A DNA stretch of 64,000 nucleotides. It comes from Flavobacterium sp. MDT1-60. GTDB lineage: Bacteria; Bacteroidota; Bacteroidia; Flavobacteriales; Flavobacteriaceae. The stretch lies in the NCBI RefSeq assembly GCF_014844035.1, contig NZ_CP062159.1, positions 3,348,001-3,412,000 on the forward strand. The letters run 5' to 3'. The first letter of the stretch is position 1; each line of letters opens with the position of its first letter. A program made the translations under genes and the position numbers. The notes below the pieces were generated by a model, which saw nothing but the letters and a program-made list of their open reading frames with translations, made no database searches and was not told the origin of the DNA. Shown here piece after piece: positions 24,252-33,099 of this stretch.

Positions 24252-24349
24252 ACTATTTTCTTAAAACAAAATTATATTCGCACTGCTATTTTTAAATACT
24301 TATATTCATTTATACAAAGTATTAATAGAACTTTTTAATAATAAAAAAC

Positions 24350-24374
24350 CTCATAGATTTTCAAAACCTATGAG
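24350..24374 (-). terminator. Terminator between azoreductase and LLM oxidoreductase genes
   Basis: CTCATAG (24350-24356) pairs with CTATGAG (24368-24374) and is followed on the minus strand by a T run, so it terminates the azoreductase gene. Confidence 0.65.
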
Positions 24375-24399
24375 ATTATACTAATTGATTTATATCGAA

Positions 24400-25029
24400 T
24401 TATGCTATTACTATGCTGTCAAATGCTCTTTGGATTGCTGCCTCTTTAATACCTTCAAGTTGGGCACCATCTGCACGGAAAGCAGTAAAATCGGTTAGTC
24501 CAAGAAATGCTAAACTTGCTTTAAGCAAAGGCACATTAAAGTCTTTATCAAGATAAGGTATGTTGAATTCCGGAATTTCAGGAGCGTTTATATTATATAT
24601 CCAGCCTGATGAAAAAGCGATATATACTTTTTTACCATGCACTAGACCTTCCGGACCTGTCGGGGTATATTGGAAAGTGACATTAGCTCTGGTAATATGA
24701 TCCAAAAAAGTTTTTAAGTTAGAAGTAATTGTAAAATTAAACATAGGAGACTCAATTACAATAATGTCTGCTTCTGTTAATGCCGCAATGGCATCGTCGG
24801 AGAATTTTACAGCAGTAATTTGTTCCGGTGTGCGGCTTTCTTCAGGGGTATAAAATGCGTTTATTAGATTTTCGTTCAAATGAGGAAAAGGATTCTTAAT
24901 TAGGTCAAATTCTTTCACTTCACTTCCTGGGTAGGTTTCAATAATTTTGTCTACGATAGCATTACCTAATTTTCTACTAATAGATATATCCATTCGGGGA
25001 CTTGATTTAACGTGCAATATTTTTTTCAT
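24400..25029 (-). CDS. azoR: FMN-dependent NADH-azoreductase
   Basis: This 209-aa flavodoxin-like protein has the AzoR hallmarks KKILHVKSSPRMDISISRKLG (start), the FMN-binding SPMFNFTITSNLKTFLDHI and the FSSGW loop. It reduces quinones and azo compounds by two electrons with NADH, which protects cells from thiol-specific electrophile stress. It is divergent from an HxlR regulator, an arrangement like the quinone-sensing regulator/azoreductase pairs known in Firmicutes. Its -7 element sits inside a palindrome in the shared gap. Confidence 0.92.
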   Translation of the reverse strand: MKKILHVKSSPRMDISISRKLGNAIVDKIIETYPGSEVKEFDLIKNPFPHLNENLINAFYTPEESRTPEQITAVKFSDDAIAALTEADIIVIESPMFNFTITSNLKTFLDHITRANVTFQYTPTGPEGLVHGKKVYIAFSSGWIYNINAPEIPEFNIPYLDKDFNVPLLKASLAFLGLTDFTAFRADGAQLEGIKEAAIQRAFDSIVIA

Positions 25030-25062
25030 GATTTTACTTTTTAAATAATATTAATTTTATTC

Positions 25063-25135
25063 AGCAAATGTATGTACATTTGCTAACAAATAGTTAGTAG
25101 TAATAAAAAGGTTAGTAGTAACTTTTAGGTTAGTG
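25063..25135. promoter_or_regulatory. azoR/HxlR control region: palindrome plus 18-bp-spaced direct repeats
   Basis: AGCAAATGTA (25063-25072) and TACATTTGCT (25075-25084) form a palindrome with a 2-base centre. Both strands read TACATTTG, so back-to-back -7 elements are possible, and the leftward one fits azoR. Downstream lie three copies of GTTAGT, starting at 25093, 25111 and 25129, exactly 18 bp apart. The first two extend to GTTAGTAGTAA. These are likely sites for the HxlR protein. Confidence 0.6.
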
Positions 25136-25155
25136 CTTTTAGATAATCAGTAATT

Positions 25156-25527
25156 ATGATAGCAAAAGAAGGTCAGAAAGTGATGTACACAGAGGTACAG
25201 TGCCTGAGGAATATAGCAGCAATAGAAGATGCATTATATGTTGTAGGAGGCAAATGGAAATTGAGGATAATCATCGCACTGGTGAGCGGTTATGTAAGGT
25301 TTAATGAAATGCAGCGTACGATAAATGGAATTTCAGCAAGGGTGCTTTCGAATGAATTAAAGGATTTGGAAATAAATGGGCTGGTTACAAGGGTTGTACA
25401 TGCAGATTTAAAGCCGGTAATTGTAGAATATGTTCCAACAGAATATGCGCAGAGTTTGGGGAAAATAATCTCAGCTTTAACAGAATGGGGTCTCAACCAT
25501 AAACTTAAAATTACACAAGAATCATAG
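25156..25527 (+). CDS. HxlR-family winged-helix regulator (azoR-linked)
   Basis: The 123-aa single-domain winged helix has the HxlR pattern ALYVVGGKWKLRIIIALVSGYVRFNEMQRTINGISARVLSNELKDLEINGLVTR. Cys16 is in the position often used by thiol- or quinone-responsive HxlR proteins. The open frame begins ATG at 25156, and an internal Met at residue 10 (MYTEVQCLRN) is also possible. It is divergent from azoR and probably represses it until oxidised. Confidence 0.88.
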   Translation: MIAKEGQKVMYTEVQCLRNIAAIEDALYVVGGKWKLRIIIALVSGYVRFNEMQRTINGISARVLSNELKDLEINGLVTRVVHADLKPVIVEYVPTEYAQSLGKIISALTEWGLNHKLKITQES

Positions 25528-25616
25528 TTTTTTTATATTCAAGAATCGTAATAAAAGTATTTTAAAGATTAGACATAGTTTTCTCTAAAGCAATATAACA
25601 GACTAAAAATAAAATG

Positions 25617-25644
25617 GCAGCCCGGATTACCTGATAAAGGCTGC
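25617..25644 (-). terminator. Weak hairpin between HxlR and DsbA-like genes
   Basis: GCAGCC (25617-25622) / GGCTGC (25639-25644) with a long loop. On the minus strand it is followed by a T-rich run after the DsbA-like gene. Confidence 0.4.
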
Positions 25645-25670
25645 TCTTTCATTTTATAAATATAGAAAAC

Positions 25671-26660
25671 TTACTTTTTTATATACAGTTTACCTGTTTT
25701 AATTGTTTTTGCACTCAAGTGTCCATCCCATAACTGCTCTTCAAGAATTGCAGCTGCTTCCTGTGTTGGCTTATCCAAAATAACAGCATATTCTTTAGCC
25801 GAGAGCGTTGGATAAACTTTAAACAGCTCAAGGGGTTCATCTGAAGATACTGCCTTTTTTTTCTTCGCCTCGGGATGCATAGCCAATAGTGCATTTTCAT
25901 AAGATTCATAGGACTTGGATCCATTAACGGTGAGTTTATTCCCTGAGTCATCAGCAAAAATTAAGGTTGGGAAACCGCGAACTCCAAGATCTCTGGCATA
26001 CTCTAAATCTTTTTTAAAGTTTATTTTACCATCACCGGCATAGTCTGCTTCTAATTTTTTGATATCAAGGCCTGCCAGTGCGGCTGCGGCGGCTATGTTT
26101 TCCCATTTAGCAATATTCTTCTTGTCAAGAAATAATTTCTCGCGCAGTATTCGCATAAAGACAACTGCTTTTTCCTTATCCTGAATTTGTGCAGCCTTCA
26201 TTGCAATACAGGAAGGATAAGAGGAATCTAAGGGATCTTCAAGCCATACATCGCCATCAATTGGCATTTCATAATACAAACTTGCCTCATCCCAATGATG
26301 CGCAACATCTGAAGGCTTGCTAATACCTCCGCTGTTATAGCTCCAGTCTGGCAGAAGTCCGCCCATTCTGTAATCAATTTCAAAATAATCACCATATTCG
26401 AGTTTTAGCTTCCTAAGCTCTGGCTCTATCCCCCAGCATGAAGAACAGATGGGGTCGGTATAGTATATAATCTTGACAGGTTTGCTGGTTAGTTTAATCA
26501 CTGCTTCTTTAGAAGTTTCACCACCAGCAGGCATCTCACATAAGCCGCTTTCAGGGTCACACATTAAAGGGTTTGTTTTATTTTCGTTCATTTTACTTGT
26601 ATTTTGGGACTGGCAGGTCATAGTGCCGGTCAGGATTAATATTAGTGTTAATAATTTCAT
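25671..26660 (-). CDS. DsbA-family protein (FrnE/SpxH-like) with a C-terminal extension
   Basis: The 329-aa thioredoxin-fold protein has the redox motif CSSCWG (C72, C75) in PVKIIYYTDPICSSCWGIEPELRKLK. It has the cis-Pro loop in GVRGFPTLIF and the helical insertion seen in FrnE and YjbH/SpxH-type proteins. An N-terminal pair of cysteines (C34, C41, in MCDPESGLCEMP) may be a second redox or metal site. The extra N-terminal hydrophobic stretch (MKLLTLILILTGTMTC) could be a lipoprotein signal. An internal start at MNENK (residue 24) would make it cytoplasmic. It is divergent from a second HxlR gene. Confidence 0.85.
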   Translation of the reverse strand: MKLLTLILILTGTMTCQSQNTSKMNENKTNPLMCDPESGLCEMPAGGETSKEAVIKLTSKPVKIIYYTDPICSSCWGIEPELRKLKLEYGDYFEIDYRMGGLLPDWSYNSGGISKPSDVAHHWDEASLYYEMPIDGDVWLEDPLDSSYPSCIAMKAAQIQDKEKAVVFMRILREKLFLDKKNIAKWENIAAAAALAGLDIKKLEADYAGDGKINFKKDLEYARDLGVRGFPTLIFADDSGNKLTVNGSKSYESYENALLAMHPEAKKKKAVSSDEPLELFKVYPTLSAKEYAVILDKPTQEAAAILEEQLWDGHLSAKTIKTGKLYIKK

Positions 26661-26801
26661 TTCTTTCCAGACAGTTTTTCAACGCTTTCAGTATTTGACC
26701 GGAGATATTTAAAAATGATTTTGCAACGAAATAGATAATCGTAAAATTTGTTTTCATAACTCCCCAATGTTTTATACATGAATTTGTTCTAATTTTGACG
26801 C

Positions 26802-26816
26802 AAAGTTGACAACTTT
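26802..26816. promoter_or_regulatory. Candidate operator between the DsbA-like gene and HxlR
   Basis: AAAGTTGACAACTTT is a perfect 7-bp-arm palindrome with a one-base centre, 36 bp upstream of the HxlR ATG in the divergent gap. It has no similarity to the other two HxlR sites. Confidence 0.45.
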
Positions 26817-26851
26817 ACAAATACAAGTCAATTAGTCAAAAAAACTGGACT

Positions 26852-27163
26852 ATGAAAAAAAATGAAAATTTAGATAGTGATTGTCCCGCAGAGGGAATGC
26901 TAAAGCAACTTTCAGGAAAGTGGAAGCCACAGATATTTCTGCTTGCGCTGAAAGGTGCGGTACGATTTAACGGGCTGTTAAGAGAAATCAATGGATCCAG
27001 CAAGCAATCCATTGCTACAGCACTTCGTGAATTAGAAGAATCAGGTTTTTTAGAGAGGAGTATTATCAGTCAAAAGCCGCTTCATATTGAATACAATTTA
27101 TCGCCTAAAGGCAGATCCCTGGTTCCCGTATTAAAGCAGCTTGAATTATTTTCGGGGCAATAA
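26852..27163 (+). CDS. HxlR-family winged-helix regulator (DsbA-linked)
   Basis: The 103-aa protein is CPAEGMLKQLSGKWKPQIFLLALKGAVRFNGLLREINGSSKQSIATALRELEESGFLERS..., a minimal HxlR winged helix with one N-terminal Cys just ahead of the first helix. It is divergent from the DsbA-like gene. It is clearly different in sequence from the azoR-linked and NmrA-linked copies. Confidence 0.88.
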   Translation: MKKNENLDSDCPAEGMLKQLSGKWKPQIFLLALKGAVRFNGLLREINGSSKQSIATALRELEESGFLERSIISQKPLHIEYNLSPKGRSLVPVLKQLELFSGQ

Positions 27164-27301
27164 CCGTTGCAAATGCTAATTTTAAAGATTAAAAATTACT
27201 GGATGCACATAAATATTGTTTAATTTTTGGTGCCGTACTAAATTTTAAAAGAATAGTTCACTTCTAAGCAATCGGTATTCCATTTTGTATAAGAAAGATT
27301 A

Positions 27302-27676
27302 TTAATTCTTTTTTTTAAAATCTGACGTCTCCATTTCCTCCAGAGCCCATTCTACCATAGCATGGATTACAGGTATCAGCCTTACGGCTGATTCTGAGCA
27401 AGAGTAAGTAACAAATGGCGGCACTACAGGTTTGGATTCCCTGATAACCAATCCATCTTTTTCCAGCTGTTTCAAATGCTGGATTAGTACCTTTTCTGTA
27501 ATTGCCGGTATAGCCCGTCTTAATTCACTATACCGCTTGCTTCCCGTTGATAATTGGTAAATTATAATGGGCTTCCAGTAACCACTTATCTTTTCCATAA
27601 CATAAGTTACCGGGCATAACTGTAATGCGATTCTCTTATTTTCCTGAATTGTAGAGCTTTCTTTAATTGCTGTCAT
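27302..27676 (-). CDS. HxlR-family winged-helix regulator (NmrA-linked)
   Basis: The 124-aa regulator starts at MTAIKESS (27676). The open frame continues to 28060, but the extra part is antisense to the NmrA-like gene and is not protein-like. The HxlR block is CPVTYVMEKISGYWKPIIIYQLSTGSKRYSELRRAIPAITEKVLIQHLKQLEKDGLVIRESK, with a Cys in the expected sensor position. It is divergent from the NmrA-like oxidoreductase, which it probably represses through the site at 27697-27718. Confidence 0.88.
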   Translation of the reverse strand: MTAIKESSTIQENKRIALQLCPVTYVMEKISGYWKPIIIYQLSTGSKRYSELRRAIPAITEKVLIQHLKQLEKDGLVIRESKPVVPPFVTYSCSESAVRLIPVIHAMVEWALEEMETSDFKKKN

Positions 27677-27696
27677 AATTACATACTTTAGGGTAA

Positions 27697-27731
27697 GTAC
27701 TTGTATAAAAGTAAGTACAAATATACCTTTG
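27697..27731. promoter_or_regulatory. HxlR operator and promoter of the NmrA-like gene
   Basis: GTACTT (27697-27702) and AAGTAC (27713-27718) form a perfect inverted repeat with a 10-base centre. The rightward promoter TTG (27701-27703) N20 TACCTTTG (27724-27731) starts inside it. On the minus strand, TATATTTG (27718-27725) is an exact -7 for the HxlR gene itself. A GTAAGTAC direct repeat is embedded. Confidence 0.7.
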
Positions 27732-27755
27732 TATTTCAATTTAAAAAAATAAATA

Positions 27756-28634
27756 ATGAGAATTACGATTTTAGGCTCACTTGGAAATATTGGAAAACCA
27801 TTAACTGAATTACTTGTAAATGGCAACCATGAGGTTACTGTTATTAGCAGCAGCGAGGATAGAAAAACTGAAATAGAAAACCTGGGTGCAAAAGCCGCAA
27901 TTGGCACCATTAATGACATTGATTTTTTAACAGGCGTATTTAAGCAAAGTGATGCTGTTTTCACTATGACACCACCTAACATGGGAGGAAGTGACATCAT
28001 TAAAAATACAACTAATGCAGGCGGAATTATTGCAAAGGCTATTTCCAATTCCGGTATCAAGCGTGTAGTTATGCTAAGCAGTATTGGAGCTGATTCACCG
28101 GTTGATAATGGTCCTATAAAAAGCTTGTATAATATAGAACAGTTATTTAATGAACTTCAAGATGTTTCGGTTACAATTTTACGTGCGGGTTATTTTTATA
28201 CTAATCTATATGGAAACATACCGATGATTAAAGAAATGGGAATAATAGGAGGGAACTACCCAGGCTCGGCTGCTATTGCTTTAGTTCATCCTAAAGATAT
28301 CGCTGTGGCTGTGGCCAATGATATAATAAAAGTAGGTACTCAAAACAGTATACAATATATTGTCAGCGACTATCGTACTGCGGACGATATTGCGGAAGTT
28401 CTTGGAAAAGCAATAGAAAAGAGTGACTTAAAATGGGTAGAATTTACAGATGAGCAGTCTCTGCAAGGAATGCAGCAGGCAGGATTGCCAGAGGAAATTG
28501 CAGGCATATTTACAGAAATGGGACTGGGAATTAGAACTGGAGTTTTACAGAAGGATTTTTTAGATAAGAAATCACCTATTGCAGGAAATACTAAACTTGA
28601 GGATTTTGCAAAGGAATTTGCACTAAGTTATTAA
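27756..28634 (+). CDS. NmrA-like NAD(P)-binding oxidoreductase
   Basis: The 292-aa Rossmann protein starts MRITILGSLGNIGKPLTELLVNGNHEVTVISSS, with the dinucleotide-binding GxxGxxG and no catalytic YxxxK. This is typical of the NmrA/QOR2 group that binds NAD(P)H and either senses redox or reduces quinones. AVFTMTPPNM and SSIGADSPVDNGPIKS are family-like. Its regulator is the divergent HxlR gene 80 bp away. It is followed by a terminator-like hairpin 140 bp downstream. Confidence 0.85.
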   Translation: MRITILGSLGNIGKPLTELLVNGNHEVTVISSSEDRKTEIENLGAKAAIGTINDIDFLTGVFKQSDAVFTMTPPNMGGSDIIKNTTNAGGIIAKAISNSGIKRVVMLSSIGADSPVDNGPIKSLYNIEQLFNELQDVSVTILRAGYFYTNLYGNIPMIKEMGIIGGNYPGSAAIALVHPKDIAVAVANDIIKVGTQNSIQYIVSDYRTADDIAEVLGKAIEKSDLKWVEFTDEQSLQGMQQAGLPEEIAGIFTEMGLGIRTGVLQKDFLDKKSPIAGNTKLEDFAKEFALSY

Positions 28635-28776
28635 GCCTATTCATTTTGTTTTTGAAATATTTTAGAGGATGAACAATTACGGTATTTGAACCATTAGGAA
28701 ATTTACCTTAAGTTATCAAAAATGTTAAAACTGGAATCAAGTGTACGATTGTGAACCCTGATTGCCTGCCAATATT

Positions 28777-28814
28777 AAATGGCGCTAACTGAAGACAGAT
28801 GGCGTCATTTTTTT
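28777..28814 (+). terminator. Terminator of the NmrA-like gene; rest of the 28635-28975 gap empty
   Basis: AAATGGCGC (28777-28785) pairs with GCGTCATTT (28802-28810) over 9 bp with one G-U, followed by T. It lies 140 bp past the stop codon. The remaining 341-bp gap to the CheB/CheR gene is AT-rich with no ORF or RNA recognised. Confidence 0.6.
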
Positions 28815-28975
28815 GGAAAGTAAAGAACGTATAAAATTTAAAATTCTTTTATGTGAACTTCATAGGATAAAATTCAAGCCTTTTAATAAAAGATTTAAGG
28901 CTGTTGAATGACTGTTATGGTGAATTCTAAAAATTTAAAATCAGCCTCTTCCCAGTAAAATTAGGCTCGCATTTT

Positions 28976-31900
28976 TTATATTGGTAATATTACATGAAAT
29001 TCTGCACCAACATTTTCTTTTGCCTTAGAAAAAATAATACCATTGTGATTTTCTACAATTTTTTTACCAATAGATAACCCAATTCCGTTACCAGTATACA
29101 CTTCATTGCTGTGCAGTCTTTGAAACATAGTAAAGATCTTGTTTTCAAATTGTTTGTCGAAACCTATACCATTATCTTTAATAATTATTTCGCAGTAACC
29201 CAATTTTTGATCCAAAGTTGGAAACTTTTTAATTTGAGTTAAAGTAAGTTCGCGTGAACTTATTTCTATCTTGCAAATTGAATCGTCATTTTTGCAAAAC
29301 TTAAGAGCATTACTAATTAAGTTGTAAAAAAGTTGATTCATTTGCAAGGGAACAGCATTAATAAAAGGCAATTTATGCTGTTTAATTTCAATGCTTTTCT
29401 GCTCTATTAGCAACTCAAAATCAACAAGGATATTTTCAACAATCTTATTTAGATCAGTTTTTACAAATTGTTTCTCAGGATTATTAAGATACGAATAGGC
29501 TAATAAATCTTTAATCAGCGTATTCATCCTTACAGAGGATTTACTGATTTTTTCCAATATAATCAGGGCTTCATCAGAAATATTTTCCTCCATATCTAAC
29601 AATCTGCTGATAAACATTAATATCTTACGTAAAGGTTCCTGTAAATCATGACTTGCTACGTATGCATATTCTTGTAGCCTGACATTGGCAACATGCAGTT
29701 TTTTGACAGAGCTTTCAAGTTCAGTATTAGCATTTAGCAAATCTGCTGTACGTTCCAAAACCTTGGCCTCAAAACCATCTGAAAGAACCTGCAGTTTTTT
29801 TTCAGCAATCCTTCTTTCTGTAATATCTTCAATAGCGAGCAGTATCAATTGTTTTTTACTGGTTTCATTTGTTACCTGCCTAACGTTTAACAGCATAATA
29901 CTTTCACCGTAAGGCAAAAGATTTAAATTTACCTGATAATCATCAATCTGTGATTTTTCTTTAAGTACCTTTTCAAGCATTTCACGCATCGGATTATTAT
30001 CAAAAAGGTGATTTTGAATTTCATAAATAAGTTTACCGGCTGCCTCTTCTTTTGCAATACTGTATTTTTTTGCGAATGCACGGTTAATATTTTTAATTCT
30101 TAAATCAGAATCCAGCACCACTATAGGTTCTCTTAGTGTGGCTACAATAGCTTCAGTGTAATTTTTAGAAATATTAATCTCCTGCTGTTTATTTAAAAGT
30201 TCCTGATTAATCTGCAAAAGTTCTTCATTACTCGACTGCAGTTCTTCCTTAGATGTTTCTAATTCTTCATTAAGGCTTTGCAGCTCTTCACTCCCGCTTA
30301 ATAATTCTTCATTGGCACTCTGCAGTTCCTCGTTAGACGCCTCCTGATCCTCATTGATAGCATTAACATCATCATGTATTTTTGCCAATTCTTTTTCAAG
30401 CTGTGCAATCCTTTTTAAATTTACATTTTCAAACATCTCATCCACGCTGAACTTCGTCGAGTCAGTTTCCAGTTTACTAACAACGCTTTTGTAAAACAAC
30501 ACTAAAAAGTAAGGTTCGGAAGTATCCTTGAGTGGCAGTAATTCAATTGTAATTACACTAATAACTCCCTTGCTTTTAATCTGTATGTCTTCTTTTTTTA
30601 TAGGCAACCCAGTTTCTTTGACTTTATGCCAGGCATTGCGAAGCTCAAAAGCAAGTCCTTCCCGAGCCATTTTTAGTAGATTGAAGGTTGGTTTTCCTGT
30701 CGAAAGCTCAACAAATTCGGTAATAGATCCGTTTATATGAACTATATCCATTTGCTCATTCACAATTACGCTGGCCGGAGTATAGTTGGCGAGTAAAAGT
30801 GATTCAGCACTTTTACTAAAATCTTCTTTTATAATTTCTTTTCTTTTTATAACAGATTTGAACGTTTTTAATTTCTCATTAGCTCCTAATCCCGAATGAA
30901 CAAATCTTCCTGATACGTTCTTGCGAATATAAATTTTTCCAGATTTATCGAATGACTGAAAAAGTTCAGCAGCAGGAACTGCGGTTTCTGATTTTCCTAA
31001 AAGTAAAAAACCATTTTCTTTCAATGCGTAATGAAAAGTGGTCAGTGATTTTTTCTGCAACAAAGAATCCATATATATAAATACATTTCTGCAGGTTACT
31101 AAATCCATTTTGGCAAAAGGAGGATCGTTTAAAAAATTATGAACTGCGAAAACACACAAATCCCTAATTTGTCGTTTTATAGTATAGCCATTAGTATTAG
31201 TTGTAAAATATTTGGAAAGAATATCTTCAGAAACATTACGCATTTGGGATTTTCTATAAAATCCAATTCTGGCTTTTTTAATAGCCGCTTCTGAAATATC
31301 CGAAGCAAAAATCTGAATTTCCTTTCCTTGTAGATTATCTCCTAAAAATTCATGAAGAGCGATAGCTATTGTATAAGCTTCTTCACCGGTAGAACAGCCT
31401 GCAATCCAGATGCGTATAGTGTTGCTTTCCGTGATTCTGCCTGATAATAATGGAAAAACTTTTTCTCTCATTATCTCAAAAATTTTGGCATCTCTAAAAA
31501 ACTCAGTGACAGGTATAAGCAGATCGTTAAACAAATCTTCTGATGCTAATTTATCTCCTCGCAACAATGTAAGATAATCTTTAAGACTTACAATATTGCT
31601 CAATGCCATTCTTCTTGCAATACGACGTCGCACGGTAGTTTGTTTATAATAGGTAAAATCAACTCCGCTGTGATGGCGTAAAATTTTAATAATTTCCTCA
31701 AAAATCGCTTCATCGTCAGGATCATTTTCTTCACTAACAATATCTTTTGATTTAGAAAGACTGATCAATTTTTCTATCATTTTTGCCGGTGGCATTACAT
31801 AATCAACAACTCCTTCATTAATTGCGTTTTGTGGCATTTCATTATGAGTAGCATCAAGATCCTGCGCAAAAGTAATACCTCCGTGTTTTTTGATGGCCTT

Positions 31901-32341
31901 TAATCCGATTGTTCCGTCAGAACCATTTCCTGAAAGCAAAACACCGTAGGCTAAGTCAAGATGGACTTCGGCCAATGAAGTAAAAAAAATATCTATTGCC
32001 TGATTTTTGGTGTCTTTTACACGGGGACTTAATTTTAGTACTCCATCAAAAGAGGTTAGCATTTTATTTTCCGGAATAACATAAATATTATTTGGCGCTA
32101 AATGAATATCGTCTGTAATTTCATTAATGGGAATTTTAGCAACTCTCGCAAGCAGCTTGGTAAGTATACTGTCATGATGCGGATGCAAATGCTGTACAAC
32201 TACATAAGCCATTTCAGAATCGACAGGAATAGCATCAATAAACTGGCTAAAGGCTTCTAATCCACCAGCTGAGGCTCCAATACCAACAATGGGAAAATCC
32301 TGGCGTGTAGCCTTTGGTAAAGTTTTGTCGGAGATATGCAT
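28976..32341 (-). CDS. CheB-CheR-PAS-histidine kinase hybrid sensor
   Basis: Numbering below is from the longer open frame starting at 32377; the start at MHISDK (32341) is preferred. The CheB methylesterase domain (about 28-200) has the triad S36/H63/D154 (GASAGG, QHLHPHH, GNGSDG). The CheR methyltransferase (about 225-490) has the SAM motif AGCSTGEEAYT. A PAS-like region (about 530-640) is followed by a heptad-like coiled coil of Glu/Leu-rich EEL repeats (660-735), a second PAS (740-855), HisKA with H910 (ASHDLQEP) and HATPase (N1023, DNGIGF, GNGIGLSIG). The CheB part has no receiver domain. A receiver gene follows as its probable partner. No chemoreceptor or flagellar gene is nearby, so the output is probably not chemotaxis. 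Confidence 0.92.
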   Translation of the reverse strand: MHISDKTLPKATRQDFPIVGIGASAGGLEAFSQFIDAIPVDSEMAYVVVQHLHPHHDSILTKLLARVAKIPINEITDDIHLAPNNIYVIPENKMLTSFDGVLKLSPRVKDTKNQAIDIFFTSLAEVHLDLAYGVLLSGNGSDGTIGLKAIKKHGGITFAQDLDATHNEMPQNAINEGVVDYVMPPAKMIEKLISLSKSKDIVSEENDPDDEAIFEEIIKILRHHSGVDFTYYKQTTVRRRIARRMALSNIVSLKDYLTLLRGDKLASEDLFNDLLIPVTEFFRDAKIFEIMREKVFPLLSGRITESNTIRIWIAGCSTGEEAYTIAIALHEFLGDNLQGKEIQIFASDISEAAIKKARIGFYRKSQMRNVSEDILSKYFTTNTNGYTIKRQIRDLCVFAVHNFLNDPPFAKMDLVTCRNVFIYMDSLLQKKSLTTFHYALKENGFLLLGKSETAVPAAELFQSFDKSGKIYIRKNVSGRFVHSGLGANEKLKTFKSVIKRKEIIKEDFSKSAESLLLANYTPASVIVNEQMDIVHINGSITEFVELSTGKPTFNLLKMAREGLAFELRNAWHKVKETGLPIKKEDIQIKSKGVISVITIELLPLKDTSEPYFLVLFYKSVVSKLETDSTKFSVDEMFENVNLKRIAQLEKELAKIHDDVNAINEDQEASNEELQSANEELLSGSEELQSLNEELETSKEELQSSNEELLQINQELLNKQQEINISKNYTEAIVATLREPIVVLDSDLRIKNINRAFAKKYSIAKEEAAGKLIYEIQNHLFDNNPMREMLEKVLKEKSQIDDYQVNLNLLPYGESIMLLNVRQVTNETSKKQLILLAIEDITERRIAEKKLQVLSDGFEAKVLERTADLLNANTELESSVKKLHVANVRLQEYAYVASHDLQEPLRKILMFISRLLDMEENISDEALIILEKISKSSVRMNTLIKDLLAYSYLNNPEKQFVKTDLNKIVENILVDFELLIEQKSIEIKQHKLPFINAVPLQMNQLFYNLISNALKFCKNDDSICKIEISSRELTLTQIKKFPTLDQKLGYCEIIIKDNGIGFDKQFENKIFTMFQRLHSNEVYTGNGIGLSIGKKIVENHNGIIFSKAKENVGAEFHVILPI

Positions 32342-32421
32342 GATTTTAATTTTAAATTTCAAAGTGAGTATTATCAATGTAAATCAATGCAAAAGAGGGC
32401 TTTGTTACTGCATTGCTTAAA

Positions 32422-32874
32422 CTAAACCCTAATGATAAAAGATTCAAATTCCAAGTGCTTTAACTTTTCTTCCCAATCCATTTCAATAACTTTTTTTAAT
32501 AATTTCTTTAAATCATTAAAATCAGTTGGTTTTACAATATAAGCATTAGCTCCTAATCCAAAAGTATTCTTGATACCATCTTCTGTTGCCGATGTTGAAT
32601 AAATTGCTATTATGGGGATGTCTTTAAATTTAGTATCATCTCGAATTTGTTTTAAGCTTTCAAAGCCTGACATGACAGGCATGTTAAGATCTAAAAATAT
32701 AATATCGGGAATACCAAGTTCTTTATCATTAAGACGATTTAAAAGTTGCAAACCATTTTCACAATATTCAATCGGAAAATTAAGATGAATATCTGCTACT
32801 GCATCAGCAAAGAAATCCCTGTCATCGGCATCATCATCAGTTAGCAAAATCCTTATATTCTCTTTTTTATGCAT
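32422..32874 (-). CDS. Single-domain response regulator (Rcp1-like)
   Basis: The receiver domain has the phosphorylation site Asp in IIFLDLNMPVMSGFE, the acidic pocket in LLTDDDADDRDFF, the Thr/Ser in AIYSTSATED and the Lys in YIVKPTDF. There is no output domain. The start at MHKKENIRIL (32874) is preferred to the upstream Met at 32928. It precedes the hybrid kinase by 80 bp on the same strand, so the two form an operon in which the kinase phosphorylates this receiver. Partner output is unknown. Confidence 0.9.
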   Translation of the reverse strand: MHKKENIRILLTDDDADDRDFFADAVADIHLNFPIEYCENGLQLLNRLNDKELGIPDIIFLDLNMPVMSGFESLKQIRDDTKFKDIPIIAIYSTSATEDGIKNTFGLGANAYIVKPTDFNDLKKLLKKVIEMDWEEKLKHLEFESFIIRV

Positions 32875-33099
32875 TATATATTTATGATTTACTTCAAATG
32901 TACGCTTTAATAAATGGCAGGAGTTCAATTACAATACTTTTCTTCCCATTTTAATAAAAACTAAAGCCAAAATGGGGAAGTTTACCGCAATTTGTGTTCG
33001 ACAAAACCCTCCTATTGAATTTATTTTTTATATTCTATTGGAAATAAGAATAAAGTTTAATAGCCAAATTTATAAATACATATATTTTAAAAGTATTAA

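Noticed and set aside
27677..28060. N-terminal extension of the HxlR regulator (MIPELEIAFAII...)
   Set aside because: It is exactly antisense to the NmrA-like gene and its composition is not protein-like; the true start is at 27676.
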